Below, piece by piece: positions 20,551-30,030 of a stretch of DNA of 64,000 bases (its first letter is position 1; each line of letters opens with the position of its first letter). Origin of the DNA: an uncultured Planococcus sp. (GTDB lineage: Bacteria; Bacillota; Bacilli; Bacillales_A; Planococcaceae); the NCBI GenBank assembly GCA_947493585.1, contig CANLRI010000004.1, positions 118,364-182,363 on the forward strand, given 5' to 3'. Below the pieces are notes generated by a model, which saw nothing but the letters and a program-made list of their open reading frames with translations, made no database searches and had not been told where the DNA came from. The position numbers and the translations under genes are program-made.

Positions 20551-21558
20551 TTGTATGAAAACGATGCAACTCCAAAAAATAGAATAGAATTTCTATATAA
20601 AGCAATAGACGATACGCAACAGACAATTCGATTTACTGATGCAAAGGCGGGGGCAGTCGTTGGTTTTTGGACTTTATTTTTAACTTTAACTTTAAGAAAT
20701 TATGAAGGTGTGTATTCACTTTTAATTTCTCCCGCTTTATTAATAGATAAACTGCTAATAATAACTTTTCTTTTGGTGCTAGGTTATTTTTTTTGTAATA
20801 GTTTACTTATGGCATATCTAACCTTAGTTCCTAAGGTTAATCCGAAAGCACATATAAAGTCAGAAGACTTTAATGTAGATGATTTATTTTTTTTATGGGA
20901 AACTAGCCATCCTATTATAGGGAAATATCTTTATAGTAACTTAGACGAATTAAAGATGAAAATAAGTGCTAAAGAATATCAAGACAAATTTTCAGATTTT
21001 GATAGCAGTAAAATTGAAAAATCACTCATTATTGAGCTACTCAAAGTTTCATTCATTAGAAATTTGAAATTAACAAGGACTAATGTAGCGATAACTTCAG
21101 TAATTAATTCTCTGCTAACAATCTTATTGCTAACAATCTTTCTAATAGGTGAAAAAATTTTCGCTTTTAAAGGAGAAGTGAATTTGGACAGTATAAATTT
21201 AAACGTTTCGTTATTTATCATTTTATATATAGGGCATAAAATGGCGGACTATCTTTTTCAAACAGATTATCAAGCAATAAATAAGCATAAAAATTGGGGA
21301 GCTTTATTACGTCATTGTCTAATATATACTATAACTTTGACCTTTTTAGCATTTATTATTATAGGTTATTTTAGTTGGACTACGTTGTTCATTATTTTTA
21401 TTAGCCATGTAATTATTGATAAAAGAGTATTCGTGATTTGGTGGGCTACAAAAATTAAAAAGATGTCCAATACAACAAATGTTGCTGAACACCCAACGAT
21501 AAAGGATCTCGATCAATCCTTTCATTATATAGTTATTTTTATTGTAAGCTTCCTTTAA
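20551..21558 (+). CDS. Membrane effector: PycTM-like domain fused to a DUF3307-like domain
   Basis: Starts at TTG three bases after the JAB gene, with GTGGGG upstream. The 335-residue product has about six to eight membrane segments. The N-terminal part (IRFTDAKAGAVVGFW near 27-42, then membrane spans to about 90, a cytosolic segment and two more spans near 170-200) resembles the four-span Pycsar membrane effectors (DUF5706/PycTM), which damage the membrane on binding cyclic nucleotide. From about residue 225 it resembles DUF3307: GHKMADYLFQTDYQ, NKHKNWGALLRHCLIY, FISHVIIDK and a closing DQSFHY. Such a fusion is unusual to my knowledge. Its place as last gene of the cyclase operon makes an effector role likely. 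Confidence 0.65.
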   Translation: MYENDATPKNRIEFLYKAIDDTQQTIRFTDAKAGAVVGFWTLFLTLTLRNYEGVYSLLISPALLIDKLLIITFLLVLGYFFCNSLLMAYLTLVPKVNPKAHIKSEDFNVDDLFFLWETSHPIIGKYLYSNLDELKMKISAKEYQDKFSDFDSSKIEKSLIIELLKVSFIRNLKLTRTNVAITSVINSLLTILLLTIFLIGEKIFAFKGEVNLDSINLNVSLFIILYIGHKMADYLFQTDYQAINKHKNWGALLRHCLIYTITLTFLAFIIIGYFSWTTLFIIFISHVIIDKRVFVIWWATKIKKMSNTTNVAEHPTIKDLDQSFHYIVIFIVSFL

Positions 21559-21662
21559 TATTATTTAATTTTTCCAAGATGATTTGAGGAATATAGTTAT
21601 AATAATTAGCTTATATAGTGACTAAAAGAGAAATGCGAGATATAGAACGGAGAAATATATTA

Positions 21663-22454
21663 ATGGATATTCTAAGTAGAATATTAGATATTGTTGTAGA
21701 ATCACTTAACGCTAATCCTTTTGAAGTCTTGTTATACCTCATTCTTCTTGGAGCTTTTTTTTGGCTAAGTAAAGAGTTTAGAATTCAGCAAAGAGAAGAT
21801 AAAGAATTAAGGCAAGAACTACTAGAAAAATCGCTAACTGCCTATAGTCAAATATTGTATGAAGGGAGTATATTTAAGCCTGGTGAAAGTAATGCCTCGT
21901 TTTATCAGTCGATATATTCTGCTTTTCCATTTATAGACTATAAGATTTCAAAGAAGATATTACTTATATTTGAACAAGACGCTGCAGAAGAAGTTAAAGT
22001 CCAAGAAATTATCGATATAGCTAAATCAGAAGTTACATTTTTATCACGGCTTACTAGTAATCACTTGTTAAAAAACAAGTTGCTAACAGATGATGTGGAA
22101 GAATTCTTTTCTAAGCTACGGAAAATATTTGGCTCAGTGTTTACTTCTTTCTTTATTATTTATTCAGCTCTTCTCTTAGTGTATATTTCATCTTCTGGAG
22201 AAACACAATTTTGGATGATTGTAAAACCATTCAGCTTTTTTTTGGCTTGTTTGTTAATCCCATTTAGTATAGACCTTTTATTAGAAAGAAGAATGAATAG
22301 ACCTACTGCTTTATTATTAATTGGAATTTTTATTTCTGCCTTCTTTCTTTCTGGAGCTTCAGGATTTTATTTAATAGGGTCTTTCATATCTTTTATAGGA
22401 TTTTTAATTGCTTTCTTTATATACGCATATAAAAGAAAGAAAGCCTCAGAATAG
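21663..22454 (+). CDS. Membrane protein of the defence island, unknown
   Basis: Start taken at the ATG at 21663, which follows CGGAGA; 263 residues. One membrane segment near the N-terminus (FEVLLYLILLGAFFWL), a charged helical region of about 110 residues, then four hydrophobic spans in the last 110 residues (beginning FTSFFIIYSALLLVYI). No motif recognised. It follows the effector gene on the same strand after about 100 bases without an obvious terminator, so it may belong to the same system as a second membrane component. Function not known. Confidence 0.55.
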   Translation: MDILSRILDIVVESLNANPFEVLLYLILLGAFFWLSKEFRIQQREDKELRQELLEKSLTAYSQILYEGSIFKPGESNASFYQSIYSAFPFIDYKISKKILLIFEQDAAEEVKVQEIIDIAKSEVTFLSRLTSNHLLKNKLLTDDVEEFFSKLRKIFGSVFTSFFIIYSALLLVYISSSGETQFWMIVKPFSFFLACLLIPFSIDLLLERRMNRPTALLLIGIFISAFFLSGASGFYLIGSFISFIGFLIAFFIYAYKRKKASE

Positions 22455-22659
22455 GAATAATTTTTATACGACATTCTTAAGTGTGAAAATTAATGCCTGC
22501 TATCAAAAACGATGGTTTTTGATAGAGTTAAAAAGAAGGTGAAAACCTTGTTCTTTTTTATACTTTTGTTATATCTAAACTTATATCAAACCTATTTATC
22601 TTAACCGAATGTATTAGATGCAATTAATCTGATAATAGAAATGAAAAGAGGGATTTATA

Positions 22660-23150
22660 ATTATTGGGGATGCTCAGTCATCCAGATGGATCAATCGCTG
22701 AATTTGCAGTTAGATGCCTTGAAAGAGATTGGTTGAGAAAAGATCTCCGAGGAAAAATTATCAGGAGCAAAAAATGATTGTCCGGGATTGTTGTAAGTGA
22801 TTAAGATGTCACGATCTGGTGATAAGTTTGTTGTTTATAAACTAGATTGATTAACTAGGTAGACCAGACGACTGATCAAAATTTTGGAAATACTTCGAGA
22901 AAATAGTGTGAAGTGCGTTAGTTTCCAAGATAACATCGATTGCCAATAAAGCCATGTTCGGAATGTTATCGATCGTGAACGAATCATAGCTGAATTGTAG
23001 ACAGCCAGTATAAGGGTAAGAAAGGATGGAAGACCAAAAGTAAATCAACAAAAACTTAGCCAGATAGTAGCTGTTTACCATCTGCAGCGGATGAGCGTCA
23101 AAGAAATAAAGGAAGCGATCGGAATTTCTGCTGCTACCTTATATTGAAAA
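22660..23150 (+). pseudogene. Decayed serine resolvase of the Tn3/invertase type
   Basis: Fragments in shifting frames match the classic order of a small serine recombinase. They include remnants like SLNLQLDALKEIG, EEKLSGAKND and LIEILEILRENSVK, followed by SFQDNIDT. The C-terminal helix-turn-helix (KVNQQKLSQIVAVYHLQRM, then SVKEIKEAIGISAATLY) is best preserved. Several stops and frameshifts make it inactive. It marks an old transposon insertion inside the defence island and separates two sets of genes there. Confidence 0.65.
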
Positions 23151-23262
23151 ACAAAGAAAGAAAAAATGAGAGTTAGTAGTTTATGCTAAGTAGATAATAA
23201 AGTAGTACTACTATCAATAAACATTTTATCGAAAAAAACGAATTAGAAAGAGAAGGTTACTA

Positions 23263-23883
23263 ATGAAAAATGGATTAATAATAATCCCTTACTTCCTAAT
23301 AGTTATGTTATTTTTAATCATTGCTTCGTTAATTCTCGAAATGTATGAAAGTTTTTATAGCTTTTTGCCTAACTGGTTTATGGAGAATTTATTTTTGGGT
23401 TTATTTACACTTTCAGGTGCAGCATTAGGTGCATTTTTAGCGGGGCAATACACATTATCAGCCGTAAAAGAACAGATCGTTTTTTCAAGAGATAAAGAAG
23501 TTGAAGAGAATGAAAAACAGAGTACCACAATCCTTAAGTTTTACAATATTGCTATAGGAGAAGTCGCTATTGCTGGTGATGTACTATTACTTAACTATGA
23601 AGACACTGGTAATCATTATGAGTTAGAACTTTTGAAAAGTCGGCTCAAACAGCTAGACTTGCTAATCTATGACTATAACTTACTAAGCAAAGTTGAAGAA
23701 TCAAAATTAGATGAAATAATAGGCTTAAGAATAAGTATTCATAATATGCTTGAAGCAATAGAAGCGATTTTAAATAATAAAAGATTTGATAAAACCATAA
23801 GCAAATTAAGTAGCTACTCAATGATTGAATATCATATGAAAAAATTTCATGAAATATACTTATTAACTAAAGCGAAAAATTAA
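23263..23883 (+). CDS. Two-span membrane protein with cytosolic coil
   Basis: 206 residues, with a good ribosome site (AGAGAAGG). Two hydrophobic segments (about 4-25 and 42-65) are followed by about 140 residues of charged, probably all-helical sequence. Small two-span proteins with a helical cytosolic tail are common in anti-phage islands as membrane-disrupting parts, but I recognise no family. It precedes the HEPN-like gene on the same strand; the two may form a second defence unit. Confidence 0.5.
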   Translation: MKNGLIIIPYFLIVMLFLIIASLILEMYESFYSFLPNWFMENLFLGLFTLSGAALGAFLAGQYTLSAVKEQIVFSRDKEVEENEKQSTTILKFYNIAIGEVAIAGDVLLLNYEDTGNHYELELLKSRLKQLDLLIYDYNLLSKVEESKLDEIIGLRISIHNMLEAIEAILNNKRFDKTISKLSSYSMIEYHMKKFHEIYLLTKAKN

Positions 23884-24001
23884 TGTAATCGAGTTAAAGA
23901 GTCTCTTATTATTTGCCAATATTACTCAAAAGGCCTTGAAGATGAAAAATAGCTTCATTATAAATTGTTGAAAATTTTAAGAGTTTGGAGAGGGTGATGA
24001 C

Positions 24002-25321
24002 TTGAGTGAAGATATTAGAGAATATAAACTTATAAAACTCAATGATGGTAGACAGTTTAAATTAAATACTTTTTTGTCGGTTTCTGATTATCTTAGTCTG
24101 AAAGAGATAAGTAAAATTCCTCATAACAAAGAAGCTTTAGAAGAGATGTTAAGTAAAATGTTCATTTTCCCGGATGATCGAAAAAAGATCGATAATCCAT
24201 TATCACATGAGATATTAAGTTATATAGCGCATGAATTATACTTGCATGAATTTATCGATGAACAATCTTCAAACATAGAAGAAATATCTCTTTTACTTAA
24301 AAAAAATCAACTATTCAAGAAGTCCTGGGAGAAGTTTAAGTTAAAAAATCCAACTTCTTCAGTGGTACAGCCCCCTACAATTAAAATTAGTACGAAGAAA
24401 ATTCAATCTATTGGTAGTTCGATTCAAAAAGCAGTTGCATCAGTAAGTGCTTTTACTCAATCCTTTAGTGGAGTAGCTGAAAGGCTTGGAGAGCAGTTAA
24501 GAAGCTTGGCTAAGGATGTTTCTAAATATTTAGAGAATCTAGAAGTTGATGAAGATGATAACAACTTCGTTAAATTTTATTTATACGACGAAGGTTTTAA
24601 AGATGTGAATATCTTAGTTGATAGTTCCTTTTTCTTTTATATAAGAGATAGCTATGAATCAATATTCAACTTTATTGATTCAATTCCAAGTGAAACAGCC
24701 GAAAAGAAAAAATACCTTGAAAAAGTATTTCTAGAATATTGGTTACACTGTATTGAAGAAAATCCGGAATTTTTAGCTCTGGACCCAGAGGACCCACATG
24801 ATACAACCTCTATCGCTTTTTTAAGAGAATTGAAGCTAACGATGGGCAATGGTAATTATATTGCCGCCACAATGCTTCTTCATATTTATTTAGAAAAAAT
24901 TATTCAAGATCAGTTAGATAAGTTTCAATATAAAGATTTCAAAAAAGTTATGAATGTAAAATTGTCACGCGAGTTGGGTAATGCTAGCGAGACTACAAAG
25001 TTCCGATATATTCTTAAAAGGGGAGTGCACGAAGTAATATCAAATATACAAGAAGAAAGTCTAGAAGCTTTTGATAAGTATGCTCCTCTTTATTTCTTTA
25101 CGCATGCCCTATATCTATACGATAGATCAGAAGTGTTTCAAAGAAGGAATAATATTATACACTTCAATGGTAAAGCAAAGTATGAAGAAATAGATTTAAT
25201 GCAAATGATGAAGTTGTTTCAACTACTGAAGATAGTTTTAGAGTGCAAAGAGGTTCCAGGATTACTAGACGAATGGACTAAAATCGCAAATCAAAAGAAA
25301 AATCCATTGGAAATGATCTGA
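24002..25321 (+). CDS. Putative HEPN-like defence protein
   Basis: Starts at TTG with GGAGAGGG upstream; 439 residues, soluble. The C-terminal 170 residues are helical and contain RRNNIIHF near 380, fitting the Arg-x4-His motif of HEPN RNases and abortive-infection proteins, within a four-helix context (TMLLHIYLEKIIQDQ precedes). The N-terminal 250 residues are charged and helical without a known motif. The HEPN call rests on one short motif plus fold-like pattern, so it is tentative. A hairpin terminator follows, closing the island. Confidence 0.5.
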   Translation: MSEDIREYKLIKLNDGRQFKLNTFLSVSDYLSLKEISKIPHNKEALEEMLSKMFIFPDDRKKIDNPLSHEILSYIAHELYLHEFIDEQSSNIEEISLLLKKNQLFKKSWEKFKLKNPTSSVVQPPTIKISTKKIQSIGSSIQKAVASVSAFTQSFSGVAERLGEQLRSLAKDVSKYLENLEVDEDDNNFVKFYLYDEGFKDVNILVDSSFFFYIRDSYESIFNFIDSIPSETAEKKKYLEKVFLEYWLHCIEENPEFLALDPEDPHDTTSIAFLRELKLTMGNGNYIAATMLLHIYLEKIIQDQLDKFQYKDFKKVMNVKLSRELGNASETTKFRYILKRGVHEVISNIQEESLEAFDKYAPLYFFTHALYLYDRSEVFQRRNNIIHFNGKAKYEEIDLMQMMKLFQLLKIVLECKEVPGLLDEWTKIANQKKNPLEMI

Positions 25322-25330
25322 GGCGATAGC

Positions 25331-25363
25331 AGAAAATCAAAACAGGAACGCTGATTTTCTTTT
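25331..25363 (+). terminator. Hairpin after the HEPN-like gene
   Basis: AGAAAATCA pairs with TGATTTTCT, followed directly by a run of T. Confidence 0.6.
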
Positions 25364-25531
25364 AATGAAATGAAGAGGAAGTATACAGTTTCGAGTTAGG
25401 TTATTTTTGAATAACAGATCTTTTAGTTAAAATGGTGGTGTTTTATATTAAGCTCCTAAAATATGACGCATAAAATATAGAACTAGAGTAGATATTCTTC
25501 TATCTCTCCAGTTCTATTTGAGTTTCTTCTA

Positions 25532-26149
25532 TTATAATATGTTAACCGTTTTTTCTTCGAGTGCTTTTACTAATTTGTAAAAAGTGGTCTTCTTTACGCC
25601 AGCTTCTTGCATGGCTTCCACTGCTGTTAATTCTCCAGCTTTCCATTTCTTATAAATCTCTTTAAATTCCTCTGAAATATAAACTGCTGGCCTGCCAAAC
25701 TGAGTTCCATTTTGTAAGGCTAAATCGATTCCTTCACGCTGTCGTTTCCGAATACGTTCCCGTTCCTCTTCTGCCATCCAGGAAAGAATCTGCAAAACCA
25801 AATCTGCAATAAAGGTACCCATACTATCTTTATACTAAGTTGTATCCAACAACGGCATATCGAGCACTACGATATCTGCTTCAATATTTTTCGTGAGATC
25901 ATTCCATTCTTGGAGAATCTCTTCTTTGTTCCGGCCAAACCGATCCAGCGAATGGATATACAAAATGTCTCCCTTTCTAATAACCCGTTTGAGCAACTGA
26001 TAGTTCGCTCGTTCGAAGTTCTTTCCACTTTGTTTGTCTAAATATATATCTCGCCCATTAATACCCATTTTTTTCATGGCTTCCAATTGACGACCTTCGT
26101 TTTGATCTTTGCTGCTGACACGTATGTAGCCAAATTTGCGATTTTCCAT
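25532..26149 (-). pseudogene. Tn3-family serine resolvase with an in-frame amber codon
   Basis: Both halves lie in one frame, separated only by TAG at 25835-25837 (context LLDTT-stop-YKDSMGTF, where Gln is expected). The first half has the catalytic Ser in YIRVSSKDQNEGRQ and the LDRFGRNKEE motif; the second has the long E helix (EEERERIRKRQREG) and the C-terminal helix-turn-helix. Without the stop it would be a normal resolvase of about 205 residues. Its res site lies directly upstream, so this is the residue of a Tn3-type transposon that probably brought the mer genes. No transposase remains. Confidence 0.9.
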
Positions 26150-26195
26150 ATTTCACCTCTAAGAACGATTCTTTTCTCTCATTATACCCGAAAAG

Positions 26196-26318
26196 CGTTC
26201 GTAAAAGTGTAGGTAATTTCGCGAACGTTCGTAAAGTGTTTTGACACGTTTGCGAACGTTCTTTTCGGCTATTTTGAGCTGTTTTCAAAGCGTTCGTAAA
26301 GGTGTACTTTTACGAACG
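26196..26318. other. res resolution site with three resolvase-binding subsites
   Basis: Three inverted-repeat subsites, each with CGTTCGTAAA on one side and CGAACG on the other: 26196-26227, 26226-26258 and 26291-26318. The last is 28 bases long, the usual size of the crossover subsite I, and is farthest from the resolvase gene, as in Tn3-type res sites. The first two overlap by two bases. Confidence 0.8.
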
Positions 26319-26400
26319 GTTTCTTTTAGTGAACAATTATTTTAAATTTGGTTTTAGTAAATTGAAATTTTCTATAGAGAAAGAATTGAAGTGTCGATGA

Positions 26401-26431
26401 TTGACCATGTACCTAAGTACATGGTTTATAC
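26401..26431 (+). promoter_or_regulatory. MerR-type promoter and operator
   Basis: TTGACC (26401-26406) and TTATAC (26426-26431) are separated by 19 bases, the long spacer characteristic of MerR-controlled promoters. The spacer is filled by a perfect palindrome, CCATGTAC then CTAA then GTACATGG (26405-26424). Both merR and merA lie downstream, so MerR should activate its own operon on binding Hg(II). Confidence 0.9.
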
Positions 26432-26451
26432 TTTTTCTGAGGTGAAGAAAA

Positions 26452-26853
26452 TTGAGCTATCGAATCAGTGAACTTGCAACCCTATGTGAAGTGAATAAGG
26501 AAACCATACGATATTATGAACGAAAAGAGCTATTGCAGGAACCGATCAGGAATAATTCGGGATATCGGATTTATTCAGAGAAAACGGTCAAACGGGTAGG
26601 ATTTATCCGACGGCTGCAGGAACTGGGATTTTCATTGAATGAGATTTACAAGTTGTTAGGAGTGGTCGATAAAGACGATGTGCGCTGTGAAGATATGTTC
26701 GAGTTTGTTTCCAGAAAAGAAGTGGAAGTCCGAAAGCAGATTGAGGATTTAAAGCGGGCGGAACGGATGCTGAGCGAATTGAAAGACCGGTGTCCAAATG
26801 AAAAAGAACTGCATGCATGCCCGATTATTGATGTTTTGATGGAGGAGGAGTAG
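26452..26853 (+). CDS. merR: Mercury-responsive regulator MerR
   Basis: A 133-residue MerR of the Gram-positive type, starting at TTG with GAGGTGAAG upstream. The N-terminal winged helix-turn-helix (ISELATLCEVNKETIRYYER) is followed by a dimerisation helix. The three Hg(II)-binding Cys are present: in VRCEDMF, in DRCPNEKE and in HACPII. It represses mer without mercury and untwists the long-spacer promoter when Hg(II) is bound. It sits three bases before merA, so it is the first gene of the operon and autoregulated. Confidence 0.95.
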   Translation: MSYRISELATLCEVNKETIRYYERKELLQEPIRNNSGYRIYSEKTVKRVGFIRRLQELGFSLNEIYKLLGVVDKDDVRCEDMFEFVSRKEVEVRKQIEDLKRAERMLSELKDRCPNEKELHACPIIDVLMEEE

Positions 26854-26856
26854 CAC

Positions 26857-28497
26857 ATGAAAAAATATCGAGTGGATGTCCAAGGGATGACCTGTACAGG
26901 ATGCGAAGAACACATTGCAGTCGCGCTTGAAGCAATTGGCGCAAAAGAGATCCAAGCAGATTTCCGACAAGGTGAAGCTGTATTTGAACTGCCGGAAGAC
27001 ATGGAGGTTGAAAAGGCAAAAAAAGCAATCGCTGATGCTAAGTATCAGCCGGGGAGAGCGGAAGAAATCCAAGCCCAAGAAGCACTCCGTCCGGATGAAA
27101 AAGGTGAGTATGACTACATCATCATCGGTTCTGGGGGCGCTGCCTTTTCTTCCGCCATCGAAGCCGTGAAATATGGAGCTAAAGTGGCGATGATTGAACG
27201 GGGTACGGTAGGCGGTACCTGTGTGAACGTTGGCTGTATTCCTTCCAAAACCTTGTTACGGGCGGGAGAAATCAATCACTTGGCCAGGAACAACCCATTT
27301 ATCGGACTGCATACTTCTGCGAATGAAGTGGATTTAGCTCCGCTAATTAAACAGAAAGAGGAACTGGTGACGGAACTTCGGAATAAGAAATATGTCGATT
27401 TGATTGAAGACTACGGTTTTGAGTTGATCAAAGGGGAAGCCAGGTTTTTAGATGACCATACTATTGAAGTGGGTGAAAGGAAGCTATCTGCCAAACGGTT
27501 TCTGATTGCGACGGGGGCAACTCCTGCTGTGCCAGCTATTTCCGGTCTGGAAGAAATGGATTACTTGACCAGCACTACCTTATTGGAGCTGAAGGAAGTG
27601 CCGAAACGCCTGACGGTCATCGGTTCCGGGTATATTGGTGTGGAGTTGGGCCAGCTATTTCACCACCTCGGTTCAGAAGTTACACTGATACAAAGAAGTT
27701 CGCGATTGTTTAAGGACTATGATCCGGAAATCTCGGAAGCCCTCACAAAAGCTTTGACCGAGCAAGGCATTCGGTTAGTGACCGGTGCCACGTACGGGCG
27801 AGTTGAACAAGTCGGAGAGGTGAAAAAAGTTTATGTCGAGGTGGATGGTCAGAAGCGGATTATTGAATCCGAACAACTGCTGATTGCAGCCGGTCGGACA
27901 CCCAATACGGAAAGCCTGAATCTGCAGGCTGCCGGGGTTGATACAGGATCTCTTGGGGAAATTCGGATTGATGATTATGCAAAAACCACCAATACACGAA
28001 TCTACGCAGCAGGCGACGTTACGCTCGGTCCTCAGTTTGTTTACGTAGCGGCATATCAAGGGCGAGTGGCGGCAGGAAATGCTATCGGCGGGCAGAATGA
28101 AAAATTGGATTTGGCCATTGTGCCGGGTGTTACGTTTACAGCGCCGGCGATTGCCACAGTCGGCTTGACCGAACAACAGGCAATAGAAAACGGCTATGAC
28201 ATTATTACTTCCATTCTGCCTTTGGAGGCTGTTCCGCGGGCGCAGGTGAACCGGGAAACGACCGGGGTGTTCAAACTGGTGGCGGATGCGAAAACTCGAA
28301 AGCTATTGGGTGGACATATCGTAGCGGAAAATGCAGGAGATGTCATTTATGCAGTGACACTTGCTGTGAAATTCGGTTTGACCATCGAAAATCTCAGCGA
28401 CACGCTGGCGCCGTATTTAACCATTGCGGAAGGTGTGAAATTGGCTGCATTAACATTTAACAAAGATGTTTCCCAACTGTCTTGTTGTGCAGGATAA
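26857..28497 (+). CDS. merA: Mercuric reductase MerA
   Basis: A 546-residue cytosolic flavoprotein that reduces Hg(II) to volatile Hg(0) with NADPH. One N-terminal metal-binding HMA domain ([10 protein letters not shown], residues 9-18), then the FAD-binding GSGGAAF, the redox-active disulfide GGTCVNVGC near 118-126, the NADPH-binding [10 protein letters not shown], and the AAGDVT motif. The C-terminal vicinal Cys pair (SCCAG) that hands over the metal is intact. All catalytic features are present. It follows merR after three bases. No merT, merP or merB transport or lyase gene is seen nearby. Confidence 0.95.
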   Translation: MKKYRVDVQGMTCTGCEEHIAVALEAIGAKEIQADFRQGEAVFELPEDMEVEKAKKAIADAKYQPGRAEEIQAQEALRPDEKGEYDYIIIGSGGAAFSSAIEAVKYGAKVAMIERGTVGGTCVNVGCIPSKTLLRAGEINHLARNNPFIGLHTSANEVDLAPLIKQKEELVTELRNKKYVDLIEDYGFELIKGEARFLDDHTIEVGERKLSAKRFLIATGATPAVPAISGLEEMDYLTSTTLLELKEVPKRLTVIGSGYIGVELGQLFHHLGSEVTLIQRSSRLFKDYDPEISEALTKALTEQGIRLVTGATYGRVEQVGEVKKVYVEVDGQKRIIESEQLLIAAGRTPNTESLNLQAAGVDTGSLGEIRIDDYAKTTNTRIYAAGDVTLGPQFVYVAAYQGRVAAGNAIGGQNEKLDLAIVPGVTFTAPAIATVGLTEQQAIENGYDIITSILPLEAVPRAQVNRETTGVFKLVADAKTRKLLGGHIVAENAGDVIYAVTLAVKFGLTIENLSDTLAPYLTIAEGVKLAALTFNKDVSQLSCCAG

Positions 28498-28625
28498 AAA
28501 AGGGGTAGAGAATTTAGCTTGAAGTCTGTAAACGTAATGAGCGAACCAGAATCATCTATTCGGCATTTTAATTGTTGGGAAACGGATACTTTCTATAACA
28601 TTATTTACAGAAGGAGATGCATAAG

Positions 28626-29975
28626 ATGGAGCAGAAATTTGATTTGATTGTTATTGGAACAGGTTCAGGCGGTTCGACAGCAGCTGCGAAGTGCAGCAAG
28701 ACCGGGTGGAAAGTAGCTGTGATTGATTCGAGGCCATTTGGCGGAACATGTGCCCTACGTGGCTGTGATCCCAAAAAAGTACTGGTCGGCGCGGTAGACA
28801 TGATTGAAGGCATGGAACGAATGAAAGGAAAAGGGATTACTTCCGATGCCTCAATCAACTGGCCGGAGTTGATGGCATTCAAACGTACATTTACAGAACC
28901 AGTGCCAGACAGCAGAGCAAAAGGATTACAAAAGGCTGGAATTGATACATTCCATGGTCGTGCTTCCTTTTTCAGTGAAGAGAAAATTCAAGTAGGGGAA
29001 GAAGTCCTTGAAGGAAAACACATCTTAATTGCAAACGGCGCAAAACCGGTTTCTCTGCCAATCGAAGGATCGGAACACCTCACCTTCAGCGACGAATTTC
29101 TGGAGTTGGATGAATTGCCTGCTAGATTAATCTTTGTAGGCGGGGGTTATATTTCTTTTGAATTTGCCCACATTGCGGCACGGGCAGGAGCTGAAGTACA
29201 CATTATTCACCGGGGGAAACGCCCGCTTGAACATTTCGAGCCCGAGCTGGTGGACTTGCTGATGGAAAAATCGAAAGAAATTGGCATTCACCTTCATCTT
29301 AATACGGAAGTGAAGTCCATTGAAAAGAAGGATTCTATCTTTATTGTTACCGGAACCAACGGCAGCGAATCGCTTCAGCTTGAAGGCGATCTGGTGCTTC
29401 ACGGGGCAGGACGCGTACCGGAGATTGACGATATGCAACTCGATAAGGGAAATGTAACGCGGGAAAAAAGAGGCGTTTCCGTCAATGAATATCTTCAAAG
29501 CACCAGTAATCCCCGGGTATATGCAGCCGGTGACGCTGCAGCAACCGAAGGTCTTCCGCTGACACCAATCGCTTCGATGGAATCGCACGTAGTGGCAGCC
29601 AATTTGCTTAACGGAAATCACCGAACACCGAATTACAAAGTGATGCCAACGGTAGTATTTACCCTTCCCAAACTGGCATCAGTGGGACTATCGGAAGAAC
29701 AGGCACGGCAAAAAGGATATAAGGTAAAGGTCAATCAAATTGACACGTCCGATTGGTACACCTATAAGCGGACAAATGAACAGCATGCCATGGTAAAGGT
29801 GATTATTGATGAAGATTCCAGCCGTCTGTTGGGCGCTCACTTGATTAGCCAGGAAGCAGATGAATTAATCAATCACTTTGCCACGGCCATTCAATTCAAT
29901 TTGACCGTGAACGACCTTAAACAGATGATTTATGCCTATCCGACTGCAGCATCAGACTTGGGTTATATGCTTTGA
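28626..29975 (+). CDS. Glutathione-reductase-like pyridine nucleotide-disulfide oxidoreductase
   Basis: 449 residues from the ATG at 28626 (AAGGAG nine bases upstream). FAD-binding GTGSGGSTAA near the start, a redox pair in GGTCALRGCDPKK near 39-47, NAD(P)-binding VGGGYISFEFA and AAGDAA are all present. It lacks the HMA domain and terminal Cys pair of MerA, so it is a paralogous reductase, perhaps of a low-molecular-weight thiol disulfide. Its place directly behind merA and before a strong terminator suggests a helper role in thiol homeostasis under mercury stress; substrate not known. Confidence 0.82.
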   Translation: MEQKFDLIVIGTGSGGSTAAAKCSKTGWKVAVIDSRPFGGTCALRGCDPKKVLVGAVDMIEGMERMKGKGITSDASINWPELMAFKRTFTEPVPDSRAKGLQKAGIDTFHGRASFFSEEKIQVGEEVLEGKHILIANGAKPVSLPIEGSEHLTFSDEFLELDELPARLIFVGGGYISFEFAHIAARAGAEVHIIHRGKRPLEHFEPELVDLLMEKSKEIGIHLHLNTEVKSIEKKDSIFIVTGTNGSESLQLEGDLVLHGAGRVPEIDDMQLDKGNVTREKRGVSVNEYLQSTSNPRVYAAGDAAATEGLPLTPIASMESHVVAANLLNGNHRTPNYKVMPTVVFTLPKLASVGLSEEQARQKGYKVKVNQIDTSDWYTYKRTNEQHAMVKVIIDEDSSRLLGAHLISQEADELINHFATAIQFNLTVNDLKQMIYAYPTAASDLGYML

Positions 29976-29979
29976 GACG

Positions 29980-30030
29980 AAAAAAGCAACGAGGAGAAGC
30001 TTGTTCTATTTGCTTCTCCTCGTTGCTTTT
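29980..30030 (+). terminator. Strong terminator of the mercury block
   Basis: AAAAGCAACGAGGAGAAGC pairs with GCTTCTCCTCGTTGCTTTT around a short loop; ends in TTTT. Confidence 0.85.

Noticed and set aside
26160..26330. The repeated CGTTCGTAAA sequences as plasmid iterons
   Set aside because: They form three inverted pairs directly before a resolvase gene with the usual size order of a res site, and no replication gene is adjacent.
26058..27169. Long open frames antisense to, or shifted from, merR, merA and the resolvase
   Set aside because: They lack ribosome sites and family motifs and lie wholly over well-supported genes; the same holds for overlapping frames in the Rhs and IS256-type genes.
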